This document shows, piece by piece, positions 37,541 to 48,352 of a stretch of DNA of 64,000 bases. The position numbers and the translations under genes are program-made. Numbering within the stretch: the first letter of the stretch is position 1; each line of letters opens with the position of its first letter. The stretch is from Peribacillus deserti (GTDB taxonomy: Bacteria > Bacillota > Bacilli > Bacillales > DSM-1321), in the NCBI RefSeq assembly GCF_002863585.1, contig NZ_PGUY01000045.1, forward strand, positions 1 to 64,000. Direction: 5' to 3'. Below the pieces are notes generated by a model that saw only the letters and a program-made list of their open reading frames with translations, searched no databases and had not been told where the DNA came from.

Positions 37541-40096
37541 TTACAACCCGCATTTTAGCTGAGACCCACAGTTCGTGCAGGTATTACATCCGCCGATTTC
37601 TTTGACCTTTCCTTTGCGGCAGACCGGGCAGGTATTTCCTACTTCTGAGCCGATCGTCACATCCGTTGAGCGGAGCGGGGAAATCGTATCAACCAGTACA
37701 ACCTTTTTCTTTTCTTCAACGGAAGTCTCTTCTTCCTCAAACGTATTTTCTTCTGCTTTCAAGGTCAGTACCTGGGAATCCCGGCTTCCATCTACATAAA
37801 CCGTTCCTCCTTTAGCGCCGCCTTTATATAAGCGTTCATATACCTTCTCTACCTGCTCCACGGTATATCCTTTAGGAGCGTTAACCGTTTTACTGATCGA
37901 GCTGTCAATCCAGCGCTGGATGATGCACTGAACATCAGCATGTGCTTCCGGGGCAAGCTCCATAGCGGAGATGAACCACTTAGGCAGTTCATTAGGATCT
38001 ACCCCAGGATTCTTCTCTAGGTATTCCTGTACTATATCTGCTTTTACTTCGATGAACTTGCCCAAACGGCCGCTTCGATAGTACGTGAAGGAGAAGTAAG
38101 GTTCCAAGCCTGTGGAGACCCCGACCATGGTACCTGTGCTTCCAGTCGGAGCAACAGTTAATAGGTGGGAGTTCCGGATCCCTTTTTCTAAAATACTCTC
38201 TCGTATATCTTCGGGCATCTTCTGCATGTACCCGGTATTAATAAAACGATTGCGCAGGTCGTTTGTTTCCTGTTCTGTCGCCCCTGTCAGGAATGGGAAG
38301 CTTCCTTTTTCCTCTGACAATTCCACTGAAGTGCGATAAGCTGTCACAGCAATGGTTTCAAAGACTTTATCTACAAGTTGATTTCCTTCTTCTGAGCCGT
38401 ACTCAGTCTCACAATAGATCAGTAAGTCATGAAGGCCCATAACACCTAAACCTACACGGCGTTCTCCCAGTGCCTGTTTTTTATTTTCTTCCAAGAAGTA
38501 AGGAGTGGCGTCAATTACGTTATCCTGCATCCTCACACCGACTTCAACCGTCTTTTTCAGTTTTTCAAAGTTAACCGTTTTGTTCTCTTTATCTGCCATT
38601 TCAGCAAGGTTAACTGCGGCAAGGTTGCAGACAGAGAATGGTGCCAGCGGCTGCTCGCCGCAAGGGTTTGTTGCTACTACCTGCTGACCGTATGCTTTGG
38701 CATTTGTCATGTCATTGGCATTATCAATAAAGAAGATACCTGGTTCAGCACTATAAGTTGCACAAACATTAATCAGGTTCCAGAGCTCTTTAGCTTTGAT
38801 GGAGCGATAAACACGTACCTTGTGTCCAGCTTTTTCCCATTCCCTTACGTCTCCAACTTTGTGCCATTCCCGATTATAGACTTCCATTTCTTCTTTATCA
38901 TAGCTTTCCACATCCGGGAAACGAAGGTCGTACATTTCGTCATTTTCTACAGCAGCCATAAATTCCTTGGTTAAGCAGACAGAAATATTTGCGCCTGTCA
39001 GGAATTCAGGGTTATGGACGCTATAGGTACCCCCGGTACGTAATTTTGCCTCAGCATCTTTAATAATTTTTTCATTAAAGCCGCCCAGGCCAGGCATATT
39101 TTTATAATTAATGATTCCCTGATACATGGCCTCTTCCGATTCAATGTAAGGAGTAAACTTAAGCTTTTCACTCGCATATTGCTTAATGGTTTCATCCGTT
39201 GTATTTTCGATCAGGAATCTCAAGATCCTAGGATTTTGCATTTTTGATATGATAAATTCAACGATATCAGGATGTGAATCTATCAGCATGATCATTTGAG
39301 CCCCGCGTCTTGAACCGCCTTGCTCAACAAGATGTGTAAGCTTTGCAATGTCATCCAGCCAGGAAACAGAACCCGAGGATTTTCCGTTTACTCCTCTTGC
39401 CAGAGTGTTCCTCGGACGAAGTGTTGAACCATTTGTACCAACACCGCCGCCACGGCTCATGATTTCCATAACCTGTTTGCGGTGCTCAGAGATTCCCTCT
39501 CTGGAGTCCTGGACAAATGGCATTACATAGCAGTTAAAATATGTTACATCTGTGTCAGCGCCAGCACCGTAAAGAACCCGTCCTGCTGGAATAAAGTTAA
39601 GAGAAACAAGCTCTTGATAAAATTTCTCAAACCATTCTTTGCGCTTTTCCTCTGTTTTTTCTACTGATGCCAGTCCTGTTGCATTCCTTTTAGCAATCTG
39701 CTCGTAATAAACTTCTAATGGTTTTTCAATGACATCCAGCGAGCGGTTCACAATTCCGGTTTCCACTTCTTCCGGCTTACCAAGCGCACCCCGGTACTCC
39801 TCTTCTACCAGCACCTTAGCCTTTTTCGTTTCCCAATCGATATCTACGACAAACCCAAGACCGCGTGCAGGAAACTTCGGATCTTCCTTAATGGTCAATA
39901 CTACAAAGTCACCCTGAGTCAGTGTCACCTTAGCGGTATCTTTAAACGAATAGCGGTCAAGCATAACTAATCTTGATACGCCCTTATGGGTAAGCTTCAT
40001 ATCTTCAGTAATTGGGTGTACCTGTGGAAATATGCTGATGTCCTGGTTTAATCTTTCAATATTCAGCTTCATTGGGTTATTCAATACAACAGACAA
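37541..40096 (-). CDS. nrdJ: adenosylcobalamin-dependent (class II) ribonucleotide reductase
   Basis: An 851-residue enzyme that reduces ribonucleotides to deoxyribonucleotides with coenzyme B12 and works with or without oxygen. Visible: substrate/thiyl region ATNPCGEQPLAPFSVCNLAAVNL near residue 480, LRPRNTLARGVNGKSSG near 225, and APTGSTGTMVGVSTGLEP near 655. A C-terminal zinc-ribbon-like tail (CPVCRKGK...CNTCTNCGSQLKCGL) carries the redox cysteines. The TTG start follows AAGGAGAG. I found no cobalamin riboswitch upstream. B. subtilis lacks this gene here. Confidence 0.94.
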   Translation of the reverse strand: MSVVLNNPMKLNIERLNQDISIFPQVHPITEDMKLTHKGVSRLVMLDRYSFKDTAKVTLTQGDFVVLTIKEDPKFPARGLGFVVDIDWETKKAKVLVEEEYRGALGKPEEVETGIVNRSLDVIEKPLEVYYEQIAKRNATGLASVEKTEEKRKEWFEKFYQELVSLNFIPAGRVLYGAGADTDVTYFNCYVMPFVQDSREGISEHRKQVMEIMSRGGGVGTNGSTLRPRNTLARGVNGKSSGSVSWLDDIAKLTHLVEQGGSRRGAQMIMLIDSHPDIVEFIISKMQNPRILRFLIENTTDETIKQYASEKLKFTPYIESEEAMYQGIINYKNMPGLGGFNEKIIKDAEAKLRTGGTYSVHNPEFLTGANISVCLTKEFMAAVENDEMYDLRFPDVESYDKEEMEVYNREWHKVGDVREWEKAGHKVRVYRSIKAKELWNLINVCATYSAEPGIFFIDNANDMTNAKAYGQQVVATNPCGEQPLAPFSVCNLAAVNLAEMADKENKTVNFEKLKKTVEVGVRMQDNVIDATPYFLEENKKQALGERRVGLGVMGLHDLLIYCETEYGSEEGNQLVDKVFETIAVTAYRTSVELSEEKGSFPFLTGATEQETNDLRNRFINTGYMQKMPEDIRESILEKGIRNSHLLTVAPTGSTGTMVGVSTGLEPYFSFTYYRSGRLGKFIEVKADIVQEYLEKNPGVDPNELPKWFISAMELAPEAHADVQCIIQRWIDSSISKTVNAPKGYTVEQVEKVYERLYKGGAKGGTVYVDGSRDSQVLTLKAEENTFEEEETSVEEKKKVVLVDTISPLRSTDVTIGSEVGNTCPVCRKGKVKEIGGCNTCTNCGSQLKCGL

Positions 40097-40811
40097 AGCG
40101 ATCTCTCCTTCAAAAACAATTTAGAAAAAGCGACAAATTACGCCGTTTCAATTCGAGTACCCTTAATCTATCACATACAAACCCAAATAATCAATATATA
40201 GGTCTTATAATATTTTCGACATACTACATATGGTATCAGGGTCAAAAGACGACAATTTTGTCAAACCGATAATCTCGTAAAAATCATGCGAAATAACGAG
40301 AATGATGTTGATTAATATCAGTTTTTGACGGTTTTTAAACAGTTTTACAGTTTGCTTTTATAATCGGTTCCTGAACCCCTTGATATCCTTGTAGTCCATA
40401 CTTAGTCAACAAATAAACCATAAAAAAATATATTTTTTTATGAAGAATCGATTTTCCAAAAATAGCAGGAAAATAACTATATCTGACTTTACTGCTTTAT
40501 TTAGGGAGATAGCCATCTTATATCGAGGGGTTTATGCAGCCAAAATCAATGAAGTGCAGCCCCTGAACAAATTGGACCAGAGCTTGTGATTGAGGGAAAG
40601 GAATAAGCGGGTGCAGCGGATTACTGATCGAAAAAGCCCGATTGATGACCGCCGTCAAAATCCGGCATTGAATAACAATTTATTAGGAAAAACAAAAATA
40701 TTAATGACATTTTTTTTATAAAGCGTACTATCAAAATTAGTTTTGATTCTTTAGTCTATCAATTATATAATTAAAATTGCTGGACTTTCAGTGTAAAAGG
40801 GGGTTTGAATA
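40097..40811. other. 715-bp gene-free divergent region, nrdJ / yqhL
   Basis: AT-rich. It contains a perfect 24-bp palindrome at 40419-40442 (CATA7TATAT7ATG form). No cobalamin riboswitch box, no NrdR-box pair I would defend and no coding frame. In B. subtilis this neighbourhood holds lipM, which is absent. Confidence 0.5.
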
Positions 40812-41195
40812 TTGACTACTATATACTTCTTACTGGTTATTCTTGGTGCCTTTATTATCTATACATTAATAATGTGGCTTAACCAAAAGCGTATATTAAA
40901 AACGTTGACTCAGGAAGAGTTTATCTCAGGGTATCGAAAGGCTCAGCTTATTGATGTCCGTGAGCCGAATGAATACGAAGCTGGCCACATTCTTGGTGCG
41001 AGAAACATTCCAATGACACAGATGAAGATGCGTTTGAAGGAGATCCGTCCGGACAAGCCTGTATATCTATACTGCCAAAGCGGTATCAGAAGCGGGCGTG
41101 CAGCACAGATGCTTTCCAAAAAGGGATACAAAGACCTCAGCCATTTAAAAGGCGGCTTTAAGCAGTGGGGCGGAAAGATTAAAACTAAAGGCTGA
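40812..41195 (+). CDS. yqhL: rhodanese-like protein YqhL
   Basis: A 127-residue protein with one N-terminal membrane helix (residues ~2-20) and a single rhodanese domain. The active-site loop is YCQSGIRSGRAAQML near residue 90, with the catalytic Cys. LIDVREPNEYEAGHI is the family's conserved N-terminal block. It probably carries or transfers sulfane sulfur at the inner face of the membrane. The start is TTG after AAAAGGGGG. It sits next to gcvPB, as in B. subtilis. Confidence 0.92.
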   Translation: MTTIYFLLVILGAFIIYTLIMWLNQKRILKTLTQEEFISGYRKAQLIDVREPNEYEAGHILGARNIPMTQMKMRLKEIRPDKPVYLYCQSGIRSGRAAQMLSKKGYKDLSHLKGGFKQWGGKIKTKG

Positions 41196-41202
41196 TACTG
41201 TT

Positions 41203-41238
41203 AATCCCCTGTCAAAATAAATGGCAGGGGATTTTACG
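41203..41238 (+). terminator. intrinsic terminator of yqhL
   Basis: A stem AATCCCCTGTC/GGCAGGGGATT (41203-41233) then TTACGG; two T-tract residues continue the stem. Confidence 0.65.
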
Positions 41239-41265
41239 GCTAGGAAGTCAGGTGCAAACTTTCAC

Positions 41266-41300
41266 ACCAAAAAGGCAGCTCTAACGATAGAGCTGCCTTT
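41266..41300 (-). terminator. intrinsic terminator of the gcv operon
   Basis: A perfect 12-bp stem AAAGGCAGCTCT/AGAGCTGCCTTT with loop aacgat (41271-41300), followed on the minus strand by TTGGTG. Confidence 0.85.
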
Positions 41301-41308
41301 CCTATTGC

Positions 41309-42778
41309 TTATGATTCTTTTCTATATCGAAGCACAGGCTTACGTGCTGCAAGTGTTTCGTCAAGGCGTTTGATGACTGTTGTGTGCGGAGCTTCCTGAA
41401 CGATTTCAGGATTCTCCTCTGCTTCCCTGGCTATCTGGATCATGGCATCGATGAATGCATCAAGCGTTTCCTTCGACTCTGTTTCGGTCGGCTCAATCAT
41501 GATACATTCCTCAACATTTAATGGGAAGTAAATGGTTGGCGGATGGTATCCGAAATCCAGCAGTCTTTTCGCAATATCCAGTGTTCTTACACCCAATTTC
41601 TTTTGACGCTTCCCGCTCAGTACGAATTCATGCTTACAATGCCTGTCAAATGGCAGATCATAATGGGAAGATAAACGTCTCATCATGTAATTTGCATTTA
41701 AAACGGCATATTCGGTAACAGCATTCAAGCCATCTGGACCCATTGTCCGGATGTACGTATAGGCACGTACGTTGATTCCAAAGTTTCCGTAATAAGGCTT
41801 AACCCGGCCAATTGTCTGCGGGCGGTCATAATCCAGTGTAAAGGCTCCACCCTTCTTCGTTACAATCGGCGCAGGAAGGAAAGGAATTAAGTCTTCTTTG
41901 ACCCCTACAGGTCCTGAACCAGGACCGCCGCCGCCGTGAGGACCGGTGAATGTCTTATGGAGGTTTAGATGCACAACATCAAAGCCCATGTCCCCTGGGC
42001 GTGCTTTAGAGAGAACAGCGTTTAGATTCGCTCCATCATAATATAGCTTTCCGCCTGCTTCATGCACAATTTGTGCCATTTCCAAGATGTTTTCTTCAAA
42101 TAACCCAAGTGTGTTTGGATTTGTCAGCATTAATGCCGCTGTGTCCGGTCCAACCACACGTTTAAGATCTTCAAGATCCACCAGGCCGTTTTCATTTGAC
42201 TTAACGGTAACCGTTTCGAATCCAGCGACAGTGGCAGAAGCCGGGTTAGTGCCATGCGCAGAGTCGGGTACAATGACTTTGGTTCTTGCTGTATCCCCAT
42301 TTGCCTCATGGAAGGCGCGGATCATCATTAATCCGGTCCACTCCCCGTGAGCACCAGCAGCAGGCTGAAGAGTAACTTCATCCATTCCTGTTATTTCAAT
42401 TAAATGCTCCTGCAGATCATACATCAGCTCTAGGGCACCTTGAACCGTGCTTTCTTCCTGCAGCGGATGAATATGTGCAAAGCCATTAAAACGGGCTACT
42501 GCCTCATTTATTTTTGGATTATATTTCATTGTACAGGAACCAAGCGGATAAAATCCGGAATCCACGCCATGGTTTCTTCTAGAAAGAGCCGTATAATGAC
42601 GCATGATATCCAGCTCCGATACTTCTGGAAGCTCTGCCTCTTCTTCTCTTAAATATTCGTTTGGTACGATGCTGTCCAGGCTGATTTCATCTATTTCAAG
42701 ATCCGGCAAACTGTACCCGATTCTTCCGGGTGTGCTTAGTTCAAAAATCAATGGTTGGTCTTGATCATGGTTGCTCAT
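41309..42778 (-). CDS. gcvPB: glycine dehydrogenase (decarboxylating) subunit 2
   Basis: A 489-residue PLP-binding half of the two-subunit P-protein. The PLP lysine is in [21 protein letters not shown] near residue 275. With GcvPA it decarboxylates glycine and passes the aminomethyl group to the H-protein. It overlaps gcvPA by 4 bp (ATGA type) and is the last gene of gcvT-gcvPA-gcvPB. Confidence 0.97.
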   Translation of the reverse strand: MSNHDQDQPLIFELSTPGRIGYSLPDLEIDEISLDSIVPNEYLREEEAELPEVSELDIMRHYTALSRRNHGVDSGFYPLGSCTMKYNPKINEAVARFNGFAHIHPLQEESTVQGALELMYDLQEHLIEITGMDEVTLQPAAGAHGEWTGLMMIRAFHEANGDTARTKVIVPDSAHGTNPASATVAGFETVTVKSNENGLVDLEDLKRVVGPDTAALMLTNPNTLGLFEENILEMAQIVHEAGGKLYYDGANLNAVLSKARPGDMGFDVVHLNLHKTFTGPHGGGGPGSGPVGVKEDLIPFLPAPIVTKKGGAFTLDYDRPQTIGRVKPYYGNFGINVRAYTYIRTMGPDGLNAVTEYAVLNANYMMRRLSSHYDLPFDRHCKHEFVLSGKRQKKLGVRTLDIAKRLLDFGYHPPTIYFPLNVEECIMIEPTETESKETLDAFIDAMIQIAREAEENPEIVQEAPHTTVIKRLDETLAARKPVLRYRKES

Positions 42779-44118
42779 GCGCCATCCCCCAATTCTTTAA
42801 CAAACGTATCAATTTCTTCTTTTGTTCTTAATTCCGTTACAGCAATCAGCATATGATTTTCAAGCTCAGGATAGCTTCTGCCCAAGTCATAGCCGCCAAT
42901 GATTCCATTACGTATAAGGTTCTGATTGACCTCACTCACAGGCTTGTTAAGTTTAATGACAAATTCGTTGAAAGCTGGTCCATCAAATACTACTTCAACG
43001 CCGGTTTGTTTAAATTGAGTCTTAGCATAATGTGCTTTTTGAATATTTCTTGCAGACATTTCCTTTACACCCTTTTTGCCCAATGCCGTCATGGCAACGG
43101 AAGCCGCCAGTGCGTTCAATGCCTGATTCGAACAGATATTTGAGGTAGCTTTATCACGGCGGATATGCTGTTCACGGGCCTGCAGAGTAAGAACAAAGCC
43201 CCTTTTGCCGTTTTCGTCTACCGTCTGTCCGACTAAGCGGCCAGGAACTTTACGAACAAGCTTATTCGTAACCGCGAAGTAACCGCAATGTGGACCGCCA
43301 AAAGCCGTTGGAATACCGAATGGCTGGGCATCCCCGGCTACGATATCGGCACCGAACTTTCCAGGAGGCGTGAGCGCTCCAAGTGCAACGGGGTTACTGG
43401 ATACAATAAACATGGATTTATGAGCATGGACGATTTCCTCAATCTCTTTAAGAGGCTCAATTCTTCCAAAAAAGTTTGGATATTGAACGACTACGCCCGC
43501 GATGTCATCCCCAGCAAGCTCCTTAAGAGCATTCAAATCTGTAATTCCATCTGCATATGGGATTTCAATAACTTCGATATATTGTCCCTTTGCATAGGTT
43601 CTTACAACGTCTCTTGTCTCAGGATGTACAGCAGCAGAAATCAGGATTTTTTTGCGGCGCGTTTGCCCTGCACTCAGCATTGCAGCCTCAGCTAAAGCAG
43701 TTCCTCCGTCATACATGGAAGAGTTCGCTACATCCATACCTGTCAGTTCACAGATCATGGTCTGAAATTCAAAGATGGCCTGCAGCTCTCCCTGTGAAAT
43801 CTCAGGCTGATACGGAGTATACGCCGTATAAAATTCTGAACGGGATATAACATGATCTACAATAGTTGGAATGTAGTGATCGTATACACCAGCTCCTAGA
43901 AAGGAAGTATTTTGCTTTAGATCAGCGTTTCTGGAAGCCAGCCTGGTCAATTCCTTCAATAGCGTAGATTCGGGCGCTGCCGGTTTAATGTTATACTCAC
44001 CTTTAAAGCGGACGCTCTCAGGAATATCCTGAAACAATTCATCTATAGAATCAACACCAATTGCATTAAGCATTTGTTCTTTATCTTGTTCTGTCATTGG
44101 CAAATAACGATGCTTCAT
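42775..44118 (-). CDS. gcvPA: glycine dehydrogenase (decarboxylating) subunit 1
   Basis: A 447-residue N-terminal half of the P-protein. Typical blocks: [17 protein letters not shown] near residue 75, [20 protein letters not shown] near 120, and [14 protein letters not shown]. It forms the alpha2beta2 enzyme with GcvPB. It lies 20 bp after gcvT on the same riboswitch-controlled transcript. Confidence 0.97.
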   Translation of the reverse strand: MKHRYLPMTEQDKEQMLNAIGVDSIDELFQDIPESVRFKGEYNIKPAAPESTLLKELTRLASRNADLKQNTSFLGAGVYDHYIPTIVDHVISRSEFYTAYTPYQPEISQGELQAIFEFQTMICELTGMDVANSSMYDGGTALAEAAMLSAGQTRRKKILISAAVHPETRDVVRTYAKGQYIEVIEIPYADGITDLNALKELAGDDIAGVVVQYPNFFGRIEPLKEIEEIVHAHKSMFIVSSNPVALGALTPPGKFGADIVAGDAQPFGIPTAFGGPHCGYFAVTNKLVRKVPGRLVGQTVDENGKRGFVLTLQAREQHIRRDKATSNICSNQALNALAASVAMTALGKKGVKEMSARNIQKAHYAKTQFKQTGVEVVFDGPAFNEFVIKLNKPVSEVNQNLIRNGIIGGYDLGRSYPELENHMLIAVTELRTKEEIDTFVKELGDGA

Positions 44119-44138
44119 AGAAATTTCCCCTTTCCTGC

Positions 44139-45245
44139 TTAGTTTCTTGGTCTTTTATAAAATGGTGTCGGCACTACTTTGGCTTTCAAGTGTTTGGAAC
44201 GTATTTCAACTTCAACCTCAGTTCCAAGTTCTGCAAATTCTTTTTTTACAAGCGCAAGGCCAACATTTTTCTTTAGTGTGGGCGATTGAGTCCCAGTTGT
44301 AACTTCCCCAATCAATTCGCTGCCTGCATATACTGGATACCCATGGCGCGGAATTCCCCGGTCAATCATCTCAATACCGGCCAGTTTACGGGGCGCCCCA
44401 TTTTCTTTTTGGTCTTTTAAAACAGACTTTCCGATAAAATCCTCTGTTTTATTTATATTAACAGCAAAGCCTATTCCCGCTTCAATAGGAGTGATATCTG
44501 CAGAAAGCTCTTGTCCGTAAAGAGCTAGATTTGCTTCAAACCGCAGAGTGTCCCGGGCTCCGAGGCCAATTGGGAGTACACCTTCTTCTTTTCCGGCCGT
44601 TAAGATTTCTTTCCATAGCTCCACGGCGTCATTGCTGCTGCAGTAGATTTCAAAGCCGTCTTCACCTGTATAACCGGTCCTGGAAACCAGGGCAGGTACA
44701 CCGTTCAGCTCCACGTTTTCCTTGAATTTGAAGAAACCGATTTCGTGTAAGTTATGTTTAGGTGCCAGCTTCTGGAGGACCTTTTCTGCTTTTGGGCCCT
44801 GCAAGGCAAGCTGTGCTATGTTACTTGATATATTATTCAGTTCGCATTTTTCAGTTAAGTTTTCATTCAGCCACTCGTAATCTTTTTGTATGTTTGCTGC
44901 ATTCACAACAAGCAGGTAATCATCATCCGCTTTTTTATAAACGATCAAGTCATCAACAGTACCGCCATTTTCATAGCACATCGCGGTATATTGGGCACCG
45001 CCGTCTTTTAGTTTAGAAACATCATTTGTCATCATCTTCTGCAAAAATGCCAGAGATTCAGGACCTTTGACTTCAATTTCTCCCATATGAGAAACATCAA
45101 ATAAGCCTGCTTTGGTTCTGACAGCTTCATGCTCTTCTTTAATGCTTGAAAATTGGACAGGCAGATCCCAGCCCCCAAAATCAATTGTTTTTGCTCCGTA
45201 TTCCGCATATACCTCGTATAACGGCGTTCTTTTTAACTCAGACAA
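44139..45245 (-). CDS. gcvT: glycine-cleavage system T protein (aminomethyltransferase)
   Basis: A 368-residue tetrahydrofolate-dependent enzyme that releases ammonia and forms 5,10-methylene-THF from the H-protein-bound aminomethyl group. Blocks: [20 protein letters not shown] near the N-terminus, [15 protein letters not shown], and [14 protein letters not shown] near residue 190. The TTG start ([11 protein letters not shown]) follows TTAGGGGGTAA; 13 extra in-frame upstream residues are not conserved. Methylene-THF links it to folD. First gene after the glycine riboswitch. Confidence 0.96.
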   Translation of the reverse strand: MSELKRTPLYEVYAEYGAKTIDFGGWDLPVQFSSIKEEHEAVRTKAGLFDVSHMGEIEVKGPESLAFLQKMMTNDVSKLKDGGAQYTAMCYENGGTVDDLIVYKKADDDYLLVVNAANIQKDYEWLNENLTEKCELNNISSNIAQLALQGPKAEKVLQKLAPKHNLHEIGFFKFKENVELNGVPALVSRTGYTGEDGFEIYCSSNDAVELWKEILTAGKEEGVLPIGLGARDTLRFEANLALYGQELSADITPIEAGIGFAVNINKTEDFIGKSVLKDQKENGAPRKLAGIEMIDRGIPRHGYPVYAGSELIGEVTTGTQSPTLKKNVGLALVKKEFAELGTEVEVEIRSKHLKAKVVPTPFYKRPRN

Positions 45246-45374
45246 AAAATTACCCCCTAAAAGCGAATGATTACCAGCTTTCAAAGCCAGGTAAGAAGAA
45301 CTTGATTTATACTCCGATAAAAGAGGTTAAATCAGCTGTTTTTCTTCAGGGTTAGGATATCAACCTCCTAATCC

Positions 45375-45421
45375 GCAAAAAAAGACAGGGAAATGCCGTC
45401 TAACAACGCCATTTCCCTGTC
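45375..45421 (-). terminator. riboswitch expression-platform terminator
   Basis: A perfect 12-bp stem GACAGGGAAATG/CATTTCCCTGTC (45384-45421) followed on the minus strand by TTTTTTTGCGG, directly after the second aptamer and about 130 bp before gcvT. In B. subtilis the equivalent terminator is disrupted when glycine binds. Confidence 0.9.
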
Positions 45422-45597
45422 CTGTTACCTGAAAGTTTACCCTGTTAAAGGCTTTCCCCTTTGGTGGTTTAAGCGTGGTGTGCTCAAACACTCTCCAGAG
45501 CCGCGTCCAGCAAGAGTTCTTTTGCCTGAGAGATTCACTTACAATAAGTTTGCTCCTTCGGCGCTGTTTTCTTAACAGTCTCTCCCCTTGCGTTCAT
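45412..45597 (-). promoter_or_regulatory. tandem glycine riboswitch
   Basis: Two glycine aptamers in tandem on the minus strand. The first begins near 45591 (GGGGAGAGACTG, GCGCCGAAGGAGCAAACT, AATCTCTCAGGCAAAAG). The second follows near 45502 (GGCTCTGGAGAGTG, CACCAAAGGGGAAAGCC, AAACTTTCAGGTAACAGG). These are the canonical family blocks. The position before gcvT-gcvPA-gcvPB, with an adjacent terminator, fits an ON switch that expresses glycine degradation when glycine is plentiful. Confidence 0.95.
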
Positions 45598-45875
45598 CCG
45601 CTTATATTAAATTCATTTATGGCCATACTATTACAAAGATAATGCATAAGTGAAAAGTATGATAAATTTTAATACTTTGAAAGCTAGTTACATCCTATCA
45701 TTAAAATTTATATTTCTGCAATATATTTTTTCTATCAAATAAGCAAAAAACCGTTTCCAAAACATAATAAATAAAATATAGTTCGTTATTTAACCGTTTT
45801 TTATTTAATTTATTTTTATATCATGGGCCTATTTCGTAAAAATACGAACGTTTGACTTTCAAGGAGGTCAAGATC

Positions 45876-47564
45876 ATGAAAATCCGCGTTGAATTTGATT
45901 CCGGGTGGGAAGAAGGGTTATTGAATAAGATTCAATCAGACGGTCCCTGGGCAAACTGGGAGCTGTATAAGCTTGCCGTGGAAGTTGAAAAACATTTAGT
46001 CGTGCCGGAATTTGAAGGACTGCAGGCTCCAAAACATCTGCCGCAGCTGAAGCCTCTCCCCCATCAGCTGGAAGCGGCCAGAGAGGTAGTCGAAAATATG
46101 CACGGCAAGGCTATATTAGGCGATGAAGTGGGTCTGGGGAAAACCATTGAAGCAGGTTTGATCCTGAAAGAATACATGATTAGGGGATTAGTGAAAAAGG
46201 TATTAATCCTCGTGCCCGCTTCTCTCGTTTCTCAATGGGCCTACGAATTAAACAGCAAGTTTCATATTCCAGCGGTCGCACAGCGGAAAAGCTATGTGTG
46301 GGAAGCTTATGATGTAGTCATTTCTTCCATTGATACAGCAAAGAAGCAGCCGCACCGGGATATTATTTTTCAGCAGGCATACGACCTTATCATAGTGGAT
46401 GAGGCTCACAAATTAAAAAACAATAAAACAAAAAACTATGAATTTGTTCAGAGCCTTAAAAAGAAATTCTGCCTGCTTCTGACAGCAACTCCGATTCAGA
46501 ACCGGGTAGATGAGATTTTTCACTTAGTGTCCTTATTAAAGCCCGGGCACTTAGGAAACGCATCACTCTTTGCTGAAAAGTTCAAAGGGAAAAAGCGGGA
46601 CTTAAATGAAGACGGGCGCTTAAAAGAGCTTGTGAACAAAGTAATGATCAGAAACCGGCGGGCGGATACAGGAATTGAGTGGACAAAGAGGCATGTAGAA
46701 ACAGTATTGATTGAATTCACTGAACAGGAACGCGCATTATACGATGCCGTATCGGCTTTCAGACCGTATGCAAATGAATCAGTCGGCAGCGCTTTTTCAA
46801 CGCTCACACTTCAAAGGGAAGCATGCTCGAGCCGGGAGTCCGTTTTTTATACTCTCAAAAAAATGCTGCAGAAGACGGAAGACCCTGATGCCTTTTATGA
46901 AACTAAATTGAAACCGATATATGCCCTTATAGATTCAATTGAACAAAATTCGAAAGCCGAGAAGGCACTCGAGCTTATTAAAAAGATTGATGATAAGGTG
47001 ATTATCTTTACTGAATACAGAGCCACACAGATGTATCTGCAATGGTTTCTAAAAACGAACGGAATCAGCTCCGTTCCATTCCGCGGTGGTTTTAAACGGG
47101 GAAAAAAGGATTGGATGAAGGATCTTTTCGAAAAACAGTTCCAAGTTCTCATTGCTACAGAGGCAGGAGGAGAAGGTATCAACCTTCAATTTTGCCACCA
47201 CTTGATCAATTTCGACCTGCCTTGGAACCCTATGCGGCTCGAACAGCGGATTGGGCGTGTTCACAGGCTGGGCCAGGAACATGATGTAATGATTTATAAT
47301 TTTGCAACAAGAAATACAGTGGAAGAACACATTCTTAAGCTCTTGTATGACAAAATCCAGCTATTTGAACGAGTCGTCGGAGAACTTGATGATATACTGA
47401 CCAGACTCGATATCGGAAAGATAGAGGATTACCTGATAGACGTGGTAGGACATTCTAAAACCGAGGGCGAAATGAAAATAAAAATGGAGAACCTTTCTTC
47501 CATGATCTCTTTTGCCCAGGATATTAAAAAGGGTGAGATGAATGCAGCAAGCGGAAATTCATAA
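45876..47564 (+). CDS. yqhH: SNF2-type DEAD/DEAH helicase YqhH
   Basis: A 562-residue superfamily-2 helicase/translocase. Motif I LGDEVGLGKTIEAGLIL near residue 83, motif II IIVDEAHKLKNN near 180, motif III LLTATPIQNR near 205, motif VI QRIGRVHRLGQ near 455. Family members are often annotated as RapA-like, but the role here is unproven. The ATG at 45876 follows AAGGAGGTCAAGATC. It overlaps yqhG by 23 bp, a conserved pair in Bacillus. Confidence 0.93.
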   Translation: MKIRVEFDSGWEEGLLNKIQSDGPWANWELYKLAVEVEKHLVVPEFEGLQAPKHLPQLKPLPHQLEAAREVVENMHGKAILGDEVGLGKTIEAGLILKEYMIRGLVKKVLILVPASLVSQWAYELNSKFHIPAVAQRKSYVWEAYDVVISSIDTAKKQPHRDIIFQQAYDLIIVDEAHKLKNNKTKNYEFVQSLKKKFCLLLTATPIQNRVDEIFHLVSLLKPGHLGNASLFAEKFKGKKRDLNEDGRLKELVNKVMIRNRRADTGIEWTKRHVETVLIEFTEQERALYDAVSAFRPYANESVGSAFSTLTLQREACSSRESVFYTLKKMLQKTEDPDAFYETKLKPIYALIDSIEQNSKAEKALELIKKIDDKVIIFTEYRATQMYLQWFLKTNGISSVPFRGGFKRGKKDWMKDLFEKQFQVLIATEAGGEGINLQFCHHLINFDLPWNPMRLEQRIGRVHRLGQEHDVMIYNFATRNTVEEHILKLLYDKIQLFERVVGELDDILTRLDIGKIEDYLIDVVGHSKTEGEMKIKMENLSSMISFAQDIKKGEMNAASGNS

Positions 47565-48330
47565 ATTCTTAATCCAGTATTTCAAGTCCAATGATTGTGA
47601 GATCGTGGAAAGCCATCCAGGCTATTTTGTTGTTCAGTTAACCATTGCCCAGGATAAACTTTTAATGAATCGTCCGTTTTACTGGCATTATCTTGAAAAA
47701 ACAGGCGGTGAGCCAAATCCAGGAAAATTAACCTTTATTACAGAGCCAGATCTTGCTCCTGATGATATAAAAGGTGAATTCATCCATTTCGGGTCTCCGA
47801 GACTGCATCAAATATTTGAAACGACGAAACAGCTCTCAAGCTATATCAGGCTTTTTGAGGACTGTACAAACAAGGCACAGCAGAACCCCTTGTACCCCTG
47901 GATTGGGTTGAATGTAAAAGTCTCGTTTCAATGCAACCGAAAGAAAGACATTTTCCTATCACTTGGCCTGAATCTTATTTCCGGAAAGATTCATGAAGCA
48001 TTTCATGATCGGGTACTCTCACTGTCAGTTACTCCCAAAATCCCGGATTACACCTATACGCTTTCTCCGCTCATTATGCCAAAAAGCGGGATCTCAAGAC
48101 TGGACAGCCATATCCGTACAAGTTTGTCCTTTGAAGACCACTCCTGGGCAGAAGAGGCGTTTACGAGATGGCAGAATGACCTGGAGCTGCTGGAGAATTT
48201 TTACCAAGACCAGGAAAAAGGAGAAAGCTATGAAACAGAAAAAGAAGCACTTCGTGAACAGTATGAACCGAGAATTTCCATTAAAGTAATTAACGGCGGG
48301 CTGTTCTATTTAAGCGAAACCGCCATATAA
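47542..48330 (+). CDS. yqhG: YqhG family protein
   Basis: A 262-residue soluble protein with no recognised catalytic motif. Conserved features include HFYWHYLEK-like RPFYWHYLEKTGGEPNPG near residue 47, FIHFGSPRLHQIF near 90, and a C-terminal acidic helix. It is always paired with yqhH in Bacillus and is translationally coupled here (start inside the yqhH end, after GGGTGAG). The two may act together; the function is unknown. It is followed 22 bp later by a mobile element. Confidence 0.88.
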   Translation: MQQAEIHKFLIQYFKSNDCEIVESHPGYFVVQLTIAQDKLLMNRPFYWHYLEKTGGEPNPGKLTFITEPDLAPDDIKGEFIHFGSPRLHQIFETTKQLSSYIRLFEDCTNKAQQNPLYPWIGLNVKVSFQCNRKKDIFLSLGLNLISGKIHEAFHDRVLSLSVTPKIPDYTYTLSPLIMPKSGISRLDSHIRTSLSFEDHSWAEEAFTRWQNDLELLENFYQDQEKGESYETEKEALREQYEPRISIKVINGGLFYLSETAI

Positions 48331-48352
48331 ATGCTGGATCATCAAATTAAAA

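Noticed and set aside
40097-40811. A cobalamin riboswitch for nrdJ
   Set aside because: I looked on the minus strand for a B12-box-like motif and found none.
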